The notes under the pieces were generated by a model. That model had not been told where the DNA came from. It ran no database searches and worked only from the letters and a program-made list of their open reading frames with translations. From assembly GCF_016917355.1 (NCBI RefSeq), contig NZ_CP070304.1, forward strand, positions 1,116,001 through 1,180,000: 64,000 bases of DNA, in the 5' to 3' direction. Positions 1-8,750 of this stretch are shown here, one piece after another. Origin of the DNA: Glaciimonas sp. PAMC28666 (GTDB lineage Bacteria; Pseudomonadota; Gammaproteobacteria; Burkholderiales; Burkholderiaceae_D). The position numbers and the translations under genes are program-made. Position 1 is the stretch's first letter. Every line of letters begins with the position of its first letter.

Positions 1-99
1 AATGCCGATTAAAGCCCGCCGCATGAACGCGAACTCCTGAAACGGGGCGAATGTAAATTGGTAAAAAGTGGTGAACCAATGCAGGGAGAAAAAACTCAT
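1..99 (-). CDS. Metal ABC transporter permease, N-terminal fragment (runs off window)
   Basis: The first 33 residues of a protein that continues beyond position 1. The ATG at 99-97 overlaps the TGA of the ATPase gene (ATGA), so the two are translationally coupled. The visible residues include FAPFQEFAFMRRALIGI; an FxFMRRAL segment at the start of the first membrane helix is typical of permeases of the zinc/manganese ABC family (ZnuB/MntB type). The family is inferred from this short segment plus the ATPase next door, so the metal is not established. The rest of the gene, and probably the binding protein, lies outside the window. Confidence 0.6.
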   Translation of the reverse strand, partial: MSFFSLHWFTTFYQFTFAPFQEFAFMRRALIGI

Positions 100-851
100 A
101 CCGCAGGCTCCGGGTGACAAAATGGTGCATTCGGATCTTGAGCTTCCGGCATATTTTTGGCGAGACGCAGATGGTCGTCAGTTAGTACATGCGCGGTATT
201 TCCCCAAGCCACCAGACGCCGCGCTAAGAGTACCGCTTGCGGAAAATAACGACGCACCTGTTCGTTGTCATGTAAAACCGCAATCACGGTGCGCTGTTGT
301 GCATGCCATGACTGAACGATGACCAGCAAATCTTCGGTGGTCTTGGCGTCGACGGCATTGAACGGTTCGTCCAGCAAAATCAATTCCGCATCCTGTAACA
401 AAATACGCGCAAACAATACACGCTGAAACTGTCCCGCCGACAAACTACCAATTGAACGCTCAGCAAATCCATCCAGACCGACCGCATGCAAGGCGGCATC
501 GGCCTTTTCTGCCATCGCCCTGGAAATGCCGCCGAACAATCCGGCACGTTGCCAATATCCCAGCAGCACGCAGTCCATCACTGAAATAGGAAACCCGCGA
601 TCAATTTCAGCTTGCTGGGGTAAATAGGCAACACGCTTGCGCGGGATGCTGATATCGACATGACCACTATCGATACGAACCAACCCGAGCAAACTCTTTA
701 ACAGCGTACTCTTGCCAGCGCCGTTTGGACCAATAATGGCCGTCAACGAACCCGCTTCAAAGCGTCCGCTAATGTGATGCAAAGCGGGATGTTGACGATA
801 TGCGACTGTCACATTGTGCAGTGACACCGCAGGCGCGTTAGCAGGCTTCAT
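96..851 (-). CDS. Metal-type ABC transporter ATP-binding protein
   Basis: An ABC ATPase of 251 residues that would power uptake of a divalent metal (zinc or manganese class) at the inner membrane. Walker A GPNGAGKST is at residues 41-49; the Q-loop (AYLPQQAEID), the signature LSAGQFQR and Walker B LILLDEP follow in order. The frame is open further upstream, but I chose the ATG at 851 because a purine-rich AGGAGC lies just before it and because the upstream small gene ends across this ATG (ATGA). The permease start overlaps its stop in the same way, so three genes form one coupled operon. Assignment to the metal subfamily rests on overall similarity and the paired palindromes upstream; zinc is an inference. 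Confidence 0.85.
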   Translation of the reverse strand: MKPANAPAVSLHNVTVAYRQHPALHHISGRFEAGSLTAIIGPNGAGKSTLLKSLLGLVRIDSGHVDISIPRKRVAYLPQQAEIDRGFPISVMDCVLLGYWQRAGLFGGISRAMAEKADAALHAVGLDGFAERSIGSLSAGQFQRVLFARILLQDAELILLDEPFNAVDAKTTEDLLVIVQSWHAQQRTVIAVLHDNEQVRRYFPQAVLLARRLVAWGNTAHVLTDDHLRLAKNMPEAQDPNAPFCHPEPAV

Positions 852-991
852 CCTGTTGCTCCTGCCAGCGCCCACCAGACGCCGACCCAAAATAAAACGC
901 AAACAGGAAGGACCAGCATGAGCCGAAACCAGGCAGACCGCGCCAGCATGCTGCTGCGCTTTTTCATAATGGGGGTAGAATTGATCGTCAT
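848..991 (-). CDS. Small single-pass membrane protein, first gene of the metal ABC operon
   Basis: A 47-residue frame starting MTINSTPIMKKRSSMLARS. It has a basic N-terminus followed by one hydrophobic segment (about residues 24-43, LMLVLPVCVLFWVGVWWALA), and its TGA overlaps the ATG of the ATPase. I do not recognise a family. Support comes from the ATGA coupling, the clear positively-charged-then-hydrophobic layout and its place between the operator-like palindromes and the ATPase. It could be a small accessory subunit, or an N-terminal signal-like relic. There is no strong ribosome binding site before its ATG. Confidence 0.5.
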   Translation of the reverse strand: MTINSTPIMKKRSSMLARSAWFRLMLVLPVCVLFWVGVWWALAGATG

Positions 992-1084
992 ACCAGCTTT
1001 ACATTCACAACAATTGTTTAGACATGATCAGCGCCTTCTAAGGCTAAATCCGCTGTATTTTTAATTCTTTGTACTCTTTTGTTT

Positions 1085-1129
1085 TGCAACTTAGTTGCAG
1101 CGTGCCGATTATAGTGCAACCGAGTTGCA
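1085..1129 (-). promoter_or_regulatory. Twin palindromic operators, probably Zur-type
   Basis: Two 15-bp palindromes, TGCAACttAGTTGCA (1085-1099) and TGCAACcgAGTTGCA (1115-1129), have identical half-sites and centres exactly 30 bp apart, about three helical turns. They lie 95-140 bp upstream of the metal ABC operon. The spacing implies two repressor dimers on one DNA face. A metal-responsive Fur-family repressor such as Zur is the natural guess from context; I have not matched the motif to a verified consensus. Confidence 0.6.
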
Positions 1130-1276
1130 TTTGGTGATTTTTCATCATTGCATGCCGGCAATTTCGTTACCTAATGCCAACTTCTCGGGCTGAGTGCGCC
1201 ATAGTTCTTACTGCCGTTACTAAAGAATAAGGACTCGTGAGATTTTCTTGATTGATCCGATAAACAGTTCAAAATC

Positions 1277-1303
1277 GGAACACCGCGACTGCAAGAGTGT
1301 TCC
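1277..1303 (+). promoter_or_regulatory. Inverted repeat, candidate upstream activator site
   Basis: GGAACAC at 1277-1283 and GTGTTCC at 1297-1303 form a perfect 7-bp dyad with a 13-bp gap, about 155 bp upstream of the sigma-54 promoter. A further TTGTTCC half-site with a nearby GAAC follows around 1361-1376. TGTTCC/GGAACA dyads at this distance resemble binding sites of AcoR/MimR-type sigma-54 activators. No activator gene is visible in the window, so this is inferred from position and symmetry. Confidence 0.45.
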
Positions 1304-1456
1304 AAAATAAAGCAGCAGACATTTTGTGCTTGTAATCAACCTCTCCTCAAGCACCGAAATTGTTCCAACAACGAACGCTCAAGACTCAATGCCCAAGCGG
1401 GTCTTTAGCCGATTGTCGCGTTAATCTTTAGCCACAAATGACGTCAGGACAATGCG

Positions 1457-1472
1457 TGGCACGACCTTTGCA
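1457..1472 (+). promoter_or_regulatory. Sigma-54 (-24/-12) promoter of the exaC-eut region
   Basis: TGGCACG at 1457-1463, four bases, then TTGCA at 1468-1472: an exact match to the sigma-54 consensus TGGCACG-N4-TTGCW. Transcription would start near 1484, giving a leader of about 70 nt before the aldehyde dehydrogenase ATG. The 1130-1450 stretch upstream holds the dyad described separately and no other gene that I can see. Confidence 0.8.
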
Positions 1473-1551
1473 AATAATGGGAGTGGCTGTTGCACCTTGG
1501 CTTATTGCCAACTTGGTAATCAATTAACTAAAACCCCTTTCGGAGGACGAC

Positions 1552-3072
1552 ATGAATCTAGCAGACATCACCAAACTAGGCATTAAAAACCCCTTCAAGC
1601 AACGTTACGATAATTTTATCGGTGGAAAATTTGTGCCGCCAGTCAAGGGCGAGTATTTTGAGAATATCAGCCCTGTCCTGGGCCGGGCTTTTTGCGAAGT
1701 AGCCCGCTCCAGTGCGGAAGACGTTGATCTGGCGTTAGATGCCGCCCACGCAGCCAAGCGTGCCTGGGGTCGTACCTCGCCTGCCGATCGCGCCAATATT
1801 CTGCTCAAAATCGCTGATCGGATGGAAGCAAATCTGGAATTGCTGGCGATTGCCGAAACCATCGATAACGGCAAGCCTTTGCGCGAAACCACTTTGGCCG
1901 ACATTCCGTTGGCTATCGATCACTTCCGCTATTTTGCAGGTTGCATCCGCGCGCAGGAAGGGTCTGTCGCCACCATTGATGCAGAAACTTATGCTTATCA
2001 CTTTCATGAGCCTTTAGGCGTGGTCGGCCAAATCATTCCGTGGAATTTCCCGATATTGATGGCGGTGTGGAAAATGGCCCCGGCATTAGCTGCCGGCAAC
2101 TGCGTCGTATTGAAGCCAGCCGAGCAGACCCCGGCATCGATCATGGTCTGGATTGAACTGGTGCAAGATCTGCTGCCACCGGGCGTACTCAATATTATTC
2201 AAGGTTTTGGCCTGGAAGCTGGCAAACCGTTGGCCTCCAGTAAGCGGATTGCCAAGATTGCGTTCACCGGTGAGACCACCACTGGTCGGCTGATCATGCA
2301 ATACGCCTCGCAAAACATCATTCCGGTCACTTTGGAGCTGGGCGGAAAATCACCTAACATCTTCTTTTCCGATGTCATGGATCAGGACGATGCGTTCTTT
2401 GATAAATGCCTGGAAGGCTTCGCCATGTTCGCGCTGAATCAAGGCGAGGTGTGCACCTGCCCTTCCCGCGCGTTGATCCAAGAGTCAATCTACGATCGCT
2501 TCATGGAGCGCGCTATAAAACGCGTCAAAGCCATCAAGCAAGGTAATCCGCTTGAAATGAGCACGATGATCGGCGCGCAGGCATCACAGGAGCAACTCGA
2601 AAAAATTCTGTCCTACATCGATATCGGCAAGCAAGAAGGTGCAAAGTTACTCACCGGCGGCGCTCGCACGCAGCACGGCGGCGATCTGGACGCGGGCTAT
2701 TACATGGAACCGACCGTGTTCGAAGGTAATAACAAAATGCGCATCTTCCAGGAAGAAATTTTTGGACCGGTGTTGTCCGTGACAACCTTCAAGGATGAGG
2801 AAGAAGCGCTGGAAATCGCGAATGACACCTTGTACGGTCTGGGTGCCGGATTATGGACTCGCGACGGTTCGCGGGCGTTTCGGATGGGTCGGGAAATTCA
2901 AGCGGGCCGGGTCTGGACCAATTGTTATCACCTCTACCCCGCGCATGCAGCGTTTGGCGGTTACAAACAATCCGGTATCGGCCGCGAAAACCACAAGATG
3001 ATGTTGGATCACTATCAACAGACCAAGAATCTGCTGGTGAGCTACAGCCCTAACGCTCTTGGCTTTTTCTAA
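1552..3072 (+). CDS. exaC: NAD-dependent acetaldehyde/aldehyde dehydrogenase (ExaC/AcoD type)
   Basis: A full-length aldehyde dehydrogenase of 506 residues that oxidises acetaldehyde to acetate in the cytoplasm. Visible motifs: PWNFP (163-167), the FTGETTTG turn (238-245), the general base Glu262 in LELGGKSPN, and the catalytic cysteine in GEVCTCPSR (Cys301 by position). The extended N-terminus and the GEVCTC active site are characteristic of the ExaC/AldB group. The start has a good ribosome site (CGGAGGA). It is followed by a DUF779 gene, its usual partner, and then by eutBC. It would therefore remove the acetaldehyde made by ethanolamine ammonia-lyase. Expression is expected from the sigma-54 promoter at 1457-1472. 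Confidence 0.93.
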   Translation: MNLADITKLGIKNPFKQRYDNFIGGKFVPPVKGEYFENISPVLGRAFCEVARSSAEDVDLALDAAHAAKRAWGRTSPADRANILLKIADRMEANLELLAIAETIDNGKPLRETTLADIPLAIDHFRYFAGCIRAQEGSVATIDAETYAYHFHEPLGVVGQIIPWNFPILMAVWKMAPALAAGNCVVLKPAEQTPASIMVWIELVQDLLPPGVLNIIQGFGLEAGKPLASSKRIAKIAFTGETTTGRLIMQYASQNIIPVTLELGGKSPNIFFSDVMDQDDAFFDKCLEGFAMFALNQGEVCTCPSRALIQESIYDRFMERAIKRVKAIKQGNPLEMSTMIGAQASQEQLEKILSYIDIGKQEGAKLLTGGARTQHGGDLDAGYYMEPTVFEGNNKMRIFQEEIFGPVLSVTTFKDEEEALEIANDTLYGLGAGLWTRDGSRAFRMGREIQAGRVWTNCYHLYPAHAAFGGYKQSGIGRENHKMMLDHYQQTKNLLVSYSPNALGFF

Positions 3073-3098
3073 GGCTGTTGAATAGTTTGGGATGCGCA

Positions 3099-3126
3099 CT
3101 CTGCACCGCCATTCGGTGGTGCAGAG
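3099..3126 (+). other. Strong hairpin between exaC and the DUF779 gene
   Basis: CTCTGCACCGCC, loop ATTC, then GGTGGTGCAGAG: a 12-bp stem with one G-U pair. No run of T follows, so it is not a standard terminator. It could stabilise the 3' end of the exaC message or partly separate expression of the two genes. Confidence 0.6.
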
Positions 3127-3196
3127 CTTAAATTCATGACCTCCGCAAACTCTTGCAGCACAACAGTCAGTTCTATTTCTAACGGAAGGTTGCTCC

Positions 3197-3595
3197 ATGT
3201 TACCTATTCCAGAACGCGTCATCGCCACTGAGGCCATGCTCGAATTGCTACAAACGCTGCGCAAAAGACACGGCCCGCTGATGTTTTTTCAATCCGGAGG
3301 CTGTTGCGATGGTAGCGCGCCCATGTGTTTTGCCAGGGAAGATTTTCAAATCGGCGATGCGGATGTTTATTTAGGCGCGTTGGACGGGGAACCGTTTTAT
3401 ATTGGTTCCGACCAATTCGAATACTGGAAACATACCCAATTAATCATTGATGTGGTCAATGGCAACGGCGGCATGTTTTCCTTGGAAAATGGATCAGGCC
3501 GCCGCTTTCTGACGCGTTCTCGATTGTTCAGCGACGAGGAGTGCGATACGCTGGCGAAGCTCCCCCAATTGCTGGGAAAGCAGACAATCTCCTGA
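3197..3595 (+). CDS. DUF779 protein, partner of ExaC
   Basis: A 132-residue protein of the DUF779 family, which is habitually encoded next to ExaC-type dehydrogenases; its biochemical role is not established. The cysteine-containing stretch FFQSGGCCDGSAPMCF (residues about 34-49) and the acidic FYIGSDQFEYW region are family hallmarks. The CC...C cluster suggests metal or redox chemistry, but that is inference. The start is supported by GGAAGG eight bases upstream. It sits 124 bp after exaC, probably in the same transcript. Confidence 0.85.
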   Translation: MLPIPERVIATEAMLELLQTLRKRHGPLMFFQSGGCCDGSAPMCFAREDFQIGDADVYLGALDGEPFYIGSDQFEYWKHTQLIIDVVNGNGGMFSLENGSGRRFLTRSRLFSDEECDTLAKLPQLLGKQTIS

Positions 3596-3757
3596 CGGCA
3601 TGCGACTACGGCAATTCCAATCGGTGGCTTCAGTGTCGAGAGCAGAGACAGTCCGAAATGTCTGCTTGATGCTTGAAACAAGCGTCGAGTTTAAAAGCAA
3701 CGCTCAAAAATCCGGGTCAGGTTTATAGCGCTGTTTCGTCTTATAAAAGGGCCATAT

Positions 3758-5167
3758 ATGAGCCATTCGCACCATTCGCTTGCCCAATTCAGCCACACGG
3801 TAGGAATTAAGACCTTCCAGTTCCGTGACTTGAAAGACCTTATGGCAAAAGCGACTCCAGCGCGCTCAGGCGATTATCTGGCTGGCGTGGCGGCGACCAG
3901 TGACGAAGAGCGGATTGCAGCGCAAATGACGCTGGCTGCACTCCCACTAACAACCTTTCTCAGCGCACTGCCGATTCCTTATGAAACGGACGAAATCAGC
4001 CGTTTAATTATCGATGACCACGACGCAAACGCTTTTACCGCCATCCGCCATCTGACGGTGGGCGACTTCCGTAACTGGCTTTTGAGCGATGCAGTGGATG
4101 CTTTGGTACTCACCGCTACCGCGCCCGGCATCACGCCGGAAATGGCAGCCGCAGTTTCAAAAATTATGCGCATTCAGGATCTGATCCTGGTGGCAAAGAA
4201 ATGCCGCGTGGTGAGCCGATTCCGCAATACCCTGGGACTCGCCAACTGTCTGTCGACAAGGCTCCAGCCGAATCATCCAACCGACGACGCCACCGGCATT
4301 GCCGCGAGCATTCTGGATGGGCTGATGTATGGCAGCGGGGACGCAGTCATCGGGATCAATCCCGCGACCGATAACGTCAACCAGGTCATCAAATTGGTCT
4401 CCATGCTGGATCAGATTATTCAGCAATACAACATACCTGCACAATCCTGTGTTCTAACTCATGTAACCAACACCCTGGAAGCCATTAATCGTGGCGCTCC
4501 TGTGGACTTGGTATTTCAGTCGATTGCAGGAACCGAAGCCGCCAATCAAAGCTTCGGGATCAATTTAAACCTGCTGGACGAGGCCCACCAGGCGGCACTG
4601 TCGTTAAGACGCGGCACCGTCGGCAACAATGTGATGTATTTTGAGACCGGGCAAGGAAGCGCGCTATCTGCCGACGCCCATCATGGCATGGATCAGCAAA
4701 CCTGCGAAGCGCGTGCATACGCCGTGGCCCGAAAATTCAAGCCGTTGCTGGTAAATTCCGTGGTTGGTTTTATCGGCCCCGAATATCTTTATGACGGTAA
4801 GCAAATAATTCGTGCCGGTATGGAAGATCACTTTTGCGCCAAACTGCTAGGCTTGCCGATGGGTTGCGATGTCTGCTACACCAACCATGCCGAAGCCGAT
4901 CAAAATGACATGGATGTATTGCTGACGTTGCTCGGCACGGCCGGCTGCAATTTCATCATGGGCGTGCCGGGATCGGACGATATTATGCTGAACTATCAAA
5001 CCACCTCATTTCACGATGCGTTATACGTCCGACGCTTACTGGGTCTGCATGCTGCTCCTGAATTCGAAACATGGCTACGAGACATCCAACTATTTTCTGG
5101 TGATCCCTTAATGCTGAATGAGGCCATGCCCTCGGTTTTTCGACAGGCATTGTTACGACTACCGTAA
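3758..5167 (+). CDS. eutB: Ethanolamine ammonia-lyase large subunit
   Basis: The large, catalytic subunit of the adenosylcobalamin-dependent ethanolamine ammonia-lyase (ethanolamine to acetaldehyde plus ammonia), 469 residues against about 450 for enteric EutB. The whole length is colinear with the family, including ATAPGITPEMAAAVSKIMR near residue 115, the GLMYGSGDAVIGINPATD segment, the cobalamin-side GLPMGCDVCYTNHAEADQNDMD and the NFIMGVPGSDDIMLNYQTTSFHD region near the C-terminus. EutC follows 100 bp later. No cobalamin riboswitch and no microcompartment shell genes are visible, so this is the simple cytosolic pathway feeding ExaC. Confidence 0.95.
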   Translation: MSHSHHSLAQFSHTVGIKTFQFRDLKDLMAKATPARSGDYLAGVAATSDEERIAAQMTLAALPLTTFLSALPIPYETDEISRLIIDDHDANAFTAIRHLTVGDFRNWLLSDAVDALVLTATAPGITPEMAAAVSKIMRIQDLILVAKKCRVVSRFRNTLGLANCLSTRLQPNHPTDDATGIAASILDGLMYGSGDAVIGINPATDNVNQVIKLVSMLDQIIQQYNIPAQSCVLTHVTNTLEAINRGAPVDLVFQSIAGTEAANQSFGINLNLLDEAHQAALSLRRGTVGNNVMYFETGQGSALSADAHHGMDQQTCEARAYAVARKFKPLLVNSVVGFIGPEYLYDGKQIIRAGMEDHFCAKLLGLPMGCDVCYTNHAEADQNDMDVLLTLLGTAGCNFIMGVPGSDDIMLNYQTTSFHDALYVRRLLGLHAAPEFETWLRDIQLFSGDPLMLNEAMPSVFRQALLRLP

Positions 5168-5267
5168 ACCAATACTGGCCGGCGCTCAGTCGCAATCCCA
5201 GTCAATCACTTACGCATTAAGGTTAGCGGTAACATTGGCATCAACAGCGGCATAAGATCGGAACGCA

Positions 5268-6119
5268 ATGACCAAGGCAACCGAACCAGCAGTAATTGTC
5301 AACCCATGGCAAGACTTACGCCGCTTCACGAGCGCAAGGATTGCGCTGGGGCGTACGGGGGTCAGTCTACCGACTGGCGTGCAGTTGGACTTTCAACTTG
5401 CGCATGCCAGGGCGCGTGACGCCGTGCACCAGTCGCTGGATGCCGAAGCACTAACGAAGACATTGCGTGAATCAATCCCATTGTCGTCTTGTATGAGTTT
5501 ATCAAGCGCTGCGGAAACCCGGAATATTTATCTGCAGCGACCAGATTTTGGTCGAAGACTTTCACCTGCTTCGCGCCAGTCGTTGGAGGCATTAACACCG
5601 TTACAGAGAGGTCATCCGGCAACTGAAACTGACCTCAGTCAGCGTCTTTATGACATCGCATTTGTTATTGCGGACGGGCTTTCTGCCTTGGCGATCGAAC
5701 AGAATGCAGCGCCCTTTCTGAAGGCACTTTTGGAACAGCTGAAAGTCGAAAACTGGTCAATCGCCCCATTCACGATTGTGCGTCAGGGACGAGTTGCTAT
5801 TGGAGATGAGATCGGCGAATTATTAGGCGCAAAAGTCGTCGTGGTCCTCGTCGGCGAACGTCCCGGTCTCAGTTCGCCCGACAGCATGGGCCTTTATCTG
5901 ACATGGGGGCCACGTGTCGGCCTGACCGACGATAGTCGAAATTGCATCTCGAATATTCGGCCTGCAGGCTTGCCTTATCCAGACGCTGCGTACAAGTTAC
6001 ATTATTTACTGTCAGAAACATTTAAACGATCATTATCCGGGGTAAGACTAAAAGATGAAACGGCAGTGGATTGCACTTCGAGATTGGAACAAAGAAACTT
6101 TTTATTAGCGAAGAGGTGA
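5268..6119 (+). CDS. eutC: Ethanolamine ammonia-lyase small subunit
   Basis: The small subunit of the same lyase, 283 residues (the family is usually 260-300). Seen in order: TSARIALGRTGVSLPT near the N-terminus, LDFQLAHARARDAVH, the DIAFVIADGLSALAIEQNA segment and the cobalamin-binding LVGERPGLSSPDSMGLYLTWGP. GGAACG precedes the ATG. EutC supplies much of the B12 contact and is needed for an active complex, so function depends on an external source or synthesis of B12 encoded elsewhere. Confidence 0.95.
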   Translation: MTKATEPAVIVNPWQDLRRFTSARIALGRTGVSLPTGVQLDFQLAHARARDAVHQSLDAEALTKTLRESIPLSSCMSLSSAAETRNIYLQRPDFGRRLSPASRQSLEALTPLQRGHPATETDLSQRLYDIAFVIADGLSALAIEQNAAPFLKALLEQLKVENWSIAPFTIVRQGRVAIGDEIGELLGAKVVVVLVGERPGLSSPDSMGLYLTWGPRVGLTDDSRNCISNIRPAGLPYPDAAYKLHYLLSETFKRSLSGVRLKDETAVDCTSRLEQRNFLLAKR

Positions 6120-6193
6120 CGGGCTGGTGGATTTATAAAGCTACCGATTTTTATCGTTAAATACGCAAGCCCAGCTTCGTGCATAATCGTTGT

Positions 6194-6718
6194 ATGCAAA
6201 CACCACCTCCGACAAAAGACGTTATCACCAACCGGTCTATCCAAAGGACAGAAAAATCGCGTACAGCCCTAAGGGCAATTGCGACTTTTGAGGGCGTCAA
6301 GGGAGTCGCAGCACTCGCCGCAACCCTTGGCTTATTAAGCCTGTTACATCATGACATACGACACCTCGCGATAGAGCTGATCGGGCACTTCGGCATGGAC
6401 CCGGCGGCGCGCTATCCTTCGATTTTTCTTCATTACGCTGATGTATTGAGTGACGAAAACCGTCGCAACGTCGCGTTGATTGGACTGGCCTATATTTCCC
6501 TGCGATTCACGGAAAGTTATGGCCTTTGGCACAACCGCGCATGGGCGGCATGGCTGGGTGCTATATCGGGTGCAATCTATATCCCCATCGAAATTCGCCA
6601 CCTGATGTTGCACCCGACTTTGACGAACGCTGCCGTGCTGGCGGGTAACGTCTTTGTGGTGGCTTATCTGGTATTGCAGATACAGCGAAAACGGCGTGTA
6701 GAAAGCAAACCGCGCTAA
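6194..6718 (+). CDS. DUF2127 integral membrane protein
   Basis: An inner-membrane protein of 174 residues from the ATG at 6194; a GTG at 6179 is the alternative start, and neither has a clear ribosome site. After a polar N-terminus come the ALRAIATFEGVKGVAALAATLGLLSLL helix and three further helices, with the RFTESYGLWHNRAWAAWLG motif between them. This is the DUF2127 pattern (predicted membrane protein of unknown role). It lies 74 bp downstream of eutC and could be cotranscribed, but nothing links it to ethanolamine use. Confidence 0.8.
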   Translation: MQTPPPTKDVITNRSIQRTEKSRTALRAIATFEGVKGVAALAATLGLLSLLHHDIRHLAIELIGHFGMDPAARYPSIFLHYADVLSDENRRNVALIGLAYISLRFTESYGLWHNRAWAAWLGAISGAIYIPIEIRHLMLHPTLTNAAVLAGNVFVVAYLVLQIQRKRRVESKPR

Positions 6719-6785
6719 AGCTAATTAATGGCTTCAGCGCATGGCTTCAACGCACGTTTAGGCGTGCTTGCGATTCCTTGATTCC

Positions 6786-6811
6786 CTATAACGATTCGCT
6801 ATAACGATTCG
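6786..6811. repeat. 13-bp tandem duplication between convergent genes
   Basis: CTATAACGATTCG occurs twice in direct tandem, followed by a partial third copy (GTATAACT). It lies between the DUF2127 gene and glpT, which converge here. No clear terminator is seen in this gap. Confidence 0.8.
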
Positions 6812-6845
6812 GTATAACTTATGGGGATCCGAAAGGGGCCAAAGC

Positions 6846-8198
6846 TTAAGTTGAAATATCGGTGGCGTGATGACGTTGTGGTCGGGAGCCAAACCATGCC
6901 ATGACGAAAAACACCACAGATAAAATGCATGATCCTACCAATAAGATGAAGCCGCCATCCCAGCCCCAGTGATCTACCGTGGAACCTAACAGCGCACTGG
7001 CTGCGACTGAACCGCCGAGATAACCGAATAAACCCGTGAAGCCAGCCGCAGTTCCCGCCGCTTTCTTCGGTGCCAGTTCCAACGCATATAAACCGATCAA
7101 CATGACCGGGCCATAAATCAAAAAGCCAATGGCGCATAATGCTGCAATATCGACAGCGGGATTGCCAGCAGGATTGAGCCAATATACCAATGTGGCGAGC
7201 GTGACCAGAACCATAAAGACGATACCGGTCAAGGCACGATTGCCTTTAAATATTTTGTCCGACATCCAGCCGCACAGCAAGGTCCCGGGAATGCCCGCCC
7301 ATTCATACATAAAATAGGCCCAGGAAGATTTATCGATGCTGAAGTGTTTGACCTCGCGCAAATAAGTGGGCGCCCAATCCAGCACGCCATATCGCAGTAA
7401 ATAAACAAAGACGTTGGCGAGAGCGATGTACCACAACAGCTTGTTATTTAGCACGTAGCGAAACAGAATTTCCCTGGTTGTTAATTCTTCTTCGTGAGAC
7501 TTGTCGTAGCCCTCCGGATAGTCATTTTTGTATTCTTCTACCGGTGGCAATCCGCAAGACTGTGGAGTGTCGCGCATCATAAAAAATGCGAAGATAGCCA
7601 CCGCCACCGCTACTGCCGCAGGCACATAAAAAGCCGAACGCCAGTCATTGAACCAACCCATGCCGAGAATGAATAACGGCCCGATCATTCCACCGCCGAC
7701 GTTGTGGGCAACGTTCCACACTGAAACAACGCTCCCGCGTTCCTTCTGTGACCACCAATGGACCATCGTGCGGCCGGCTGGCGGCCAGCCCATTCCCTGA
7801 ACCCAGCCGTTAATGAACAACAGAGAGAACATGATAGTCACGCTAGAGGTTGCCCAATGACTAAACCCCATCAGGAACATGACGGCGGCCGACACCAGTA
7901 AACCAAATGGTAAAAAATATCTGGGATTGGAGCGATCCGAGACCATCCCCATCAGAAATTTCGACAAACCGTAGGCGATGGCGACACCTGACATCGCAAA
8001 TCCTAATTGTCCACGGCTAAAACCTTGATCAATCAATGCGGGCATCGCGAGCGAGAAATTTTTACGTACCAGGTAGTAACCGGCGTAACCAAAAAATATC
8101 CCCATGAAAATCTGCCATCGCAGGCGACGGTAAGTGGGGTCGATTTTTTCTGTCGGTAATAAGGCTTGATGTAACGCTGGGCGAAAAATATTGAACAT
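6846..8198 (-). CDS. glpT: Glycerol-3-phosphate:phosphate antiporter
   Basis: A 12-helix major facilitator of the organophosphate:phosphate family that imports glycerol-3-phosphate in exchange for phosphate. The 450-residue protein follows E. coli GlpT closely along its whole length: [32 protein letters not shown] (with the substrate-binding Arg), [31 protein letters not shown] and the [14 protein letters not shown] segment. The frame is open 31 codons further upstream, but the ATG at 8198 matches the family start and has GGAG before it. Two GlpR-like operators lie upstream, which fits glycerol-3-phosphate induction. Confidence 0.95.
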   Translation of the reverse strand: MFNIFRPALHQALLPTEKIDPTYRRLRWQIFMGIFFGYAGYYLVRKNFSLAMPALIDQGFSRGQLGFAMSGVAIAYGLSKFLMGMVSDRSNPRYFLPFGLLVSAAVMFLMGFSHWATSSVTIMFSLLFINGWVQGMGWPPAGRTMVHWWSQKERGSVVSVWNVAHNVGGGMIGPLFILGMGWFNDWRSAFYVPAAVAVAVAIFAFFMMRDTPQSCGLPPVEEYKNDYPEGYDKSHEEELTTREILFRYVLNNKLLWYIALANVFVYLLRYGVLDWAPTYLREVKHFSIDKSSWAYFMYEWAGIPGTLLCGWMSDKIFKGNRALTGIVFMVLVTLATLVYWLNPAGNPAVDIAALCAIGFLIYGPVMLIGLYALELAPKKAAGTAAGFTGLFGYLGGSVAASALLGSTVDHWGWDGGFILLVGSCILSVVFFVMAWFGSRPQRHHATDIST

Positions 8199-8371
8199 TA
8201 TTGGGTTGTCTCCGATACAGTAGGATCCTGCACGCATCCCCGACCGGGTCGTCAAAAGGTAAAGTCCGAGCGAAAAGACGCGGCCATCCATACCGGAATG
8301 ACAGCCGAATGACAGTCTTTAGCGACAACTTAACCGTTTATATATATCGACCAGGGAAACGATGTAGGCAA

Positions 8372-8391
8372 AATGTTCACATGGGAACAGT
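8372..8391 (-). promoter_or_regulatory. GlpR-like operator, imperfect copy
   Basis: AATGTTCACATGGGAACAGT keeps the ATGTTC and GAACA half-sites of the better copy at 8436-8455. Repressors of glycerol-3-phosphate regulons usually bind several such sites. It lies about 170 bp upstream of glpT. Confidence 0.55.
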
Positions 8392-8435
8392 TTCTGTGTG
8401 GAAATATACCATTTTATGCCAGGTTATGGGCCTGA

Positions 8436-8455
8436 AATGTTCGATTTCGAACATT
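8436..8455 (-). promoter_or_regulatory. GlpR-like operator, strong copy inside a longer dyad
   Basis: AATGTTCGATTTCGAACATT is a near-perfect palindrome and agrees with the known GlpR operator (WATKYTCGWW half-sites). It is framed by a second, outer dyad, TGGGCCT at 8427-8433 and AGGCCCA at 8461-8467, so the whole 41-bp block is symmetric. It lies about 240 bp upstream of glpT and may bound the glpT promoter region; no glpR gene is in the window. Confidence 0.75.
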
Positions 8456-8573
8456 CCTTTAGGCCCATCGGCGTAATACCGTACCCATCGCCAGTTCAGT
8501 GATATTCATGTACTAACGTATGGTCCGATCTATGTATCATCCATCATGAATTCGCAGAGGAAGGGTGAGGGTT

Positions 8574-8641
8574 GGGTGGGGCGCGCCTGCTAGCGCGCGA
8601 CCCTGCGCTTGATCGCGGTTATTGCCGTTATTGCGGTTATT
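8574..8641. repeat. GC-rich hairpin and 9-bp tandem repeat
   Basis: GCGCGC CTGCTA GCGCGC (about 8581-8598) makes a short GC-rich hairpin. Three tandem copies of GC[GC]GTTATT follow at 8615-8641, bounded by inverted GATCGC/GCGATC. It lies in the 550-bp gap between glpT and the beta-oxidation gene; I see no gene in that gap. Confidence 0.7.
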
Positions 8642-8750
8642 GCGATCGAGGAAGCTGTCGATGTGATTCATAGCTTCAATTCCAATATGCGTGCTTTCAA
8701 TCAATTTTCGCTTCGAAACAATTAAACCAACTTCTAATAAAGGAAGAGAC

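Noticed and set aside
3397-3700. Minus-strand frames over the DUF779 gene
   Set aside because: They are antisense shadows; the DUF779 reading is conserved and has a ribosome site.
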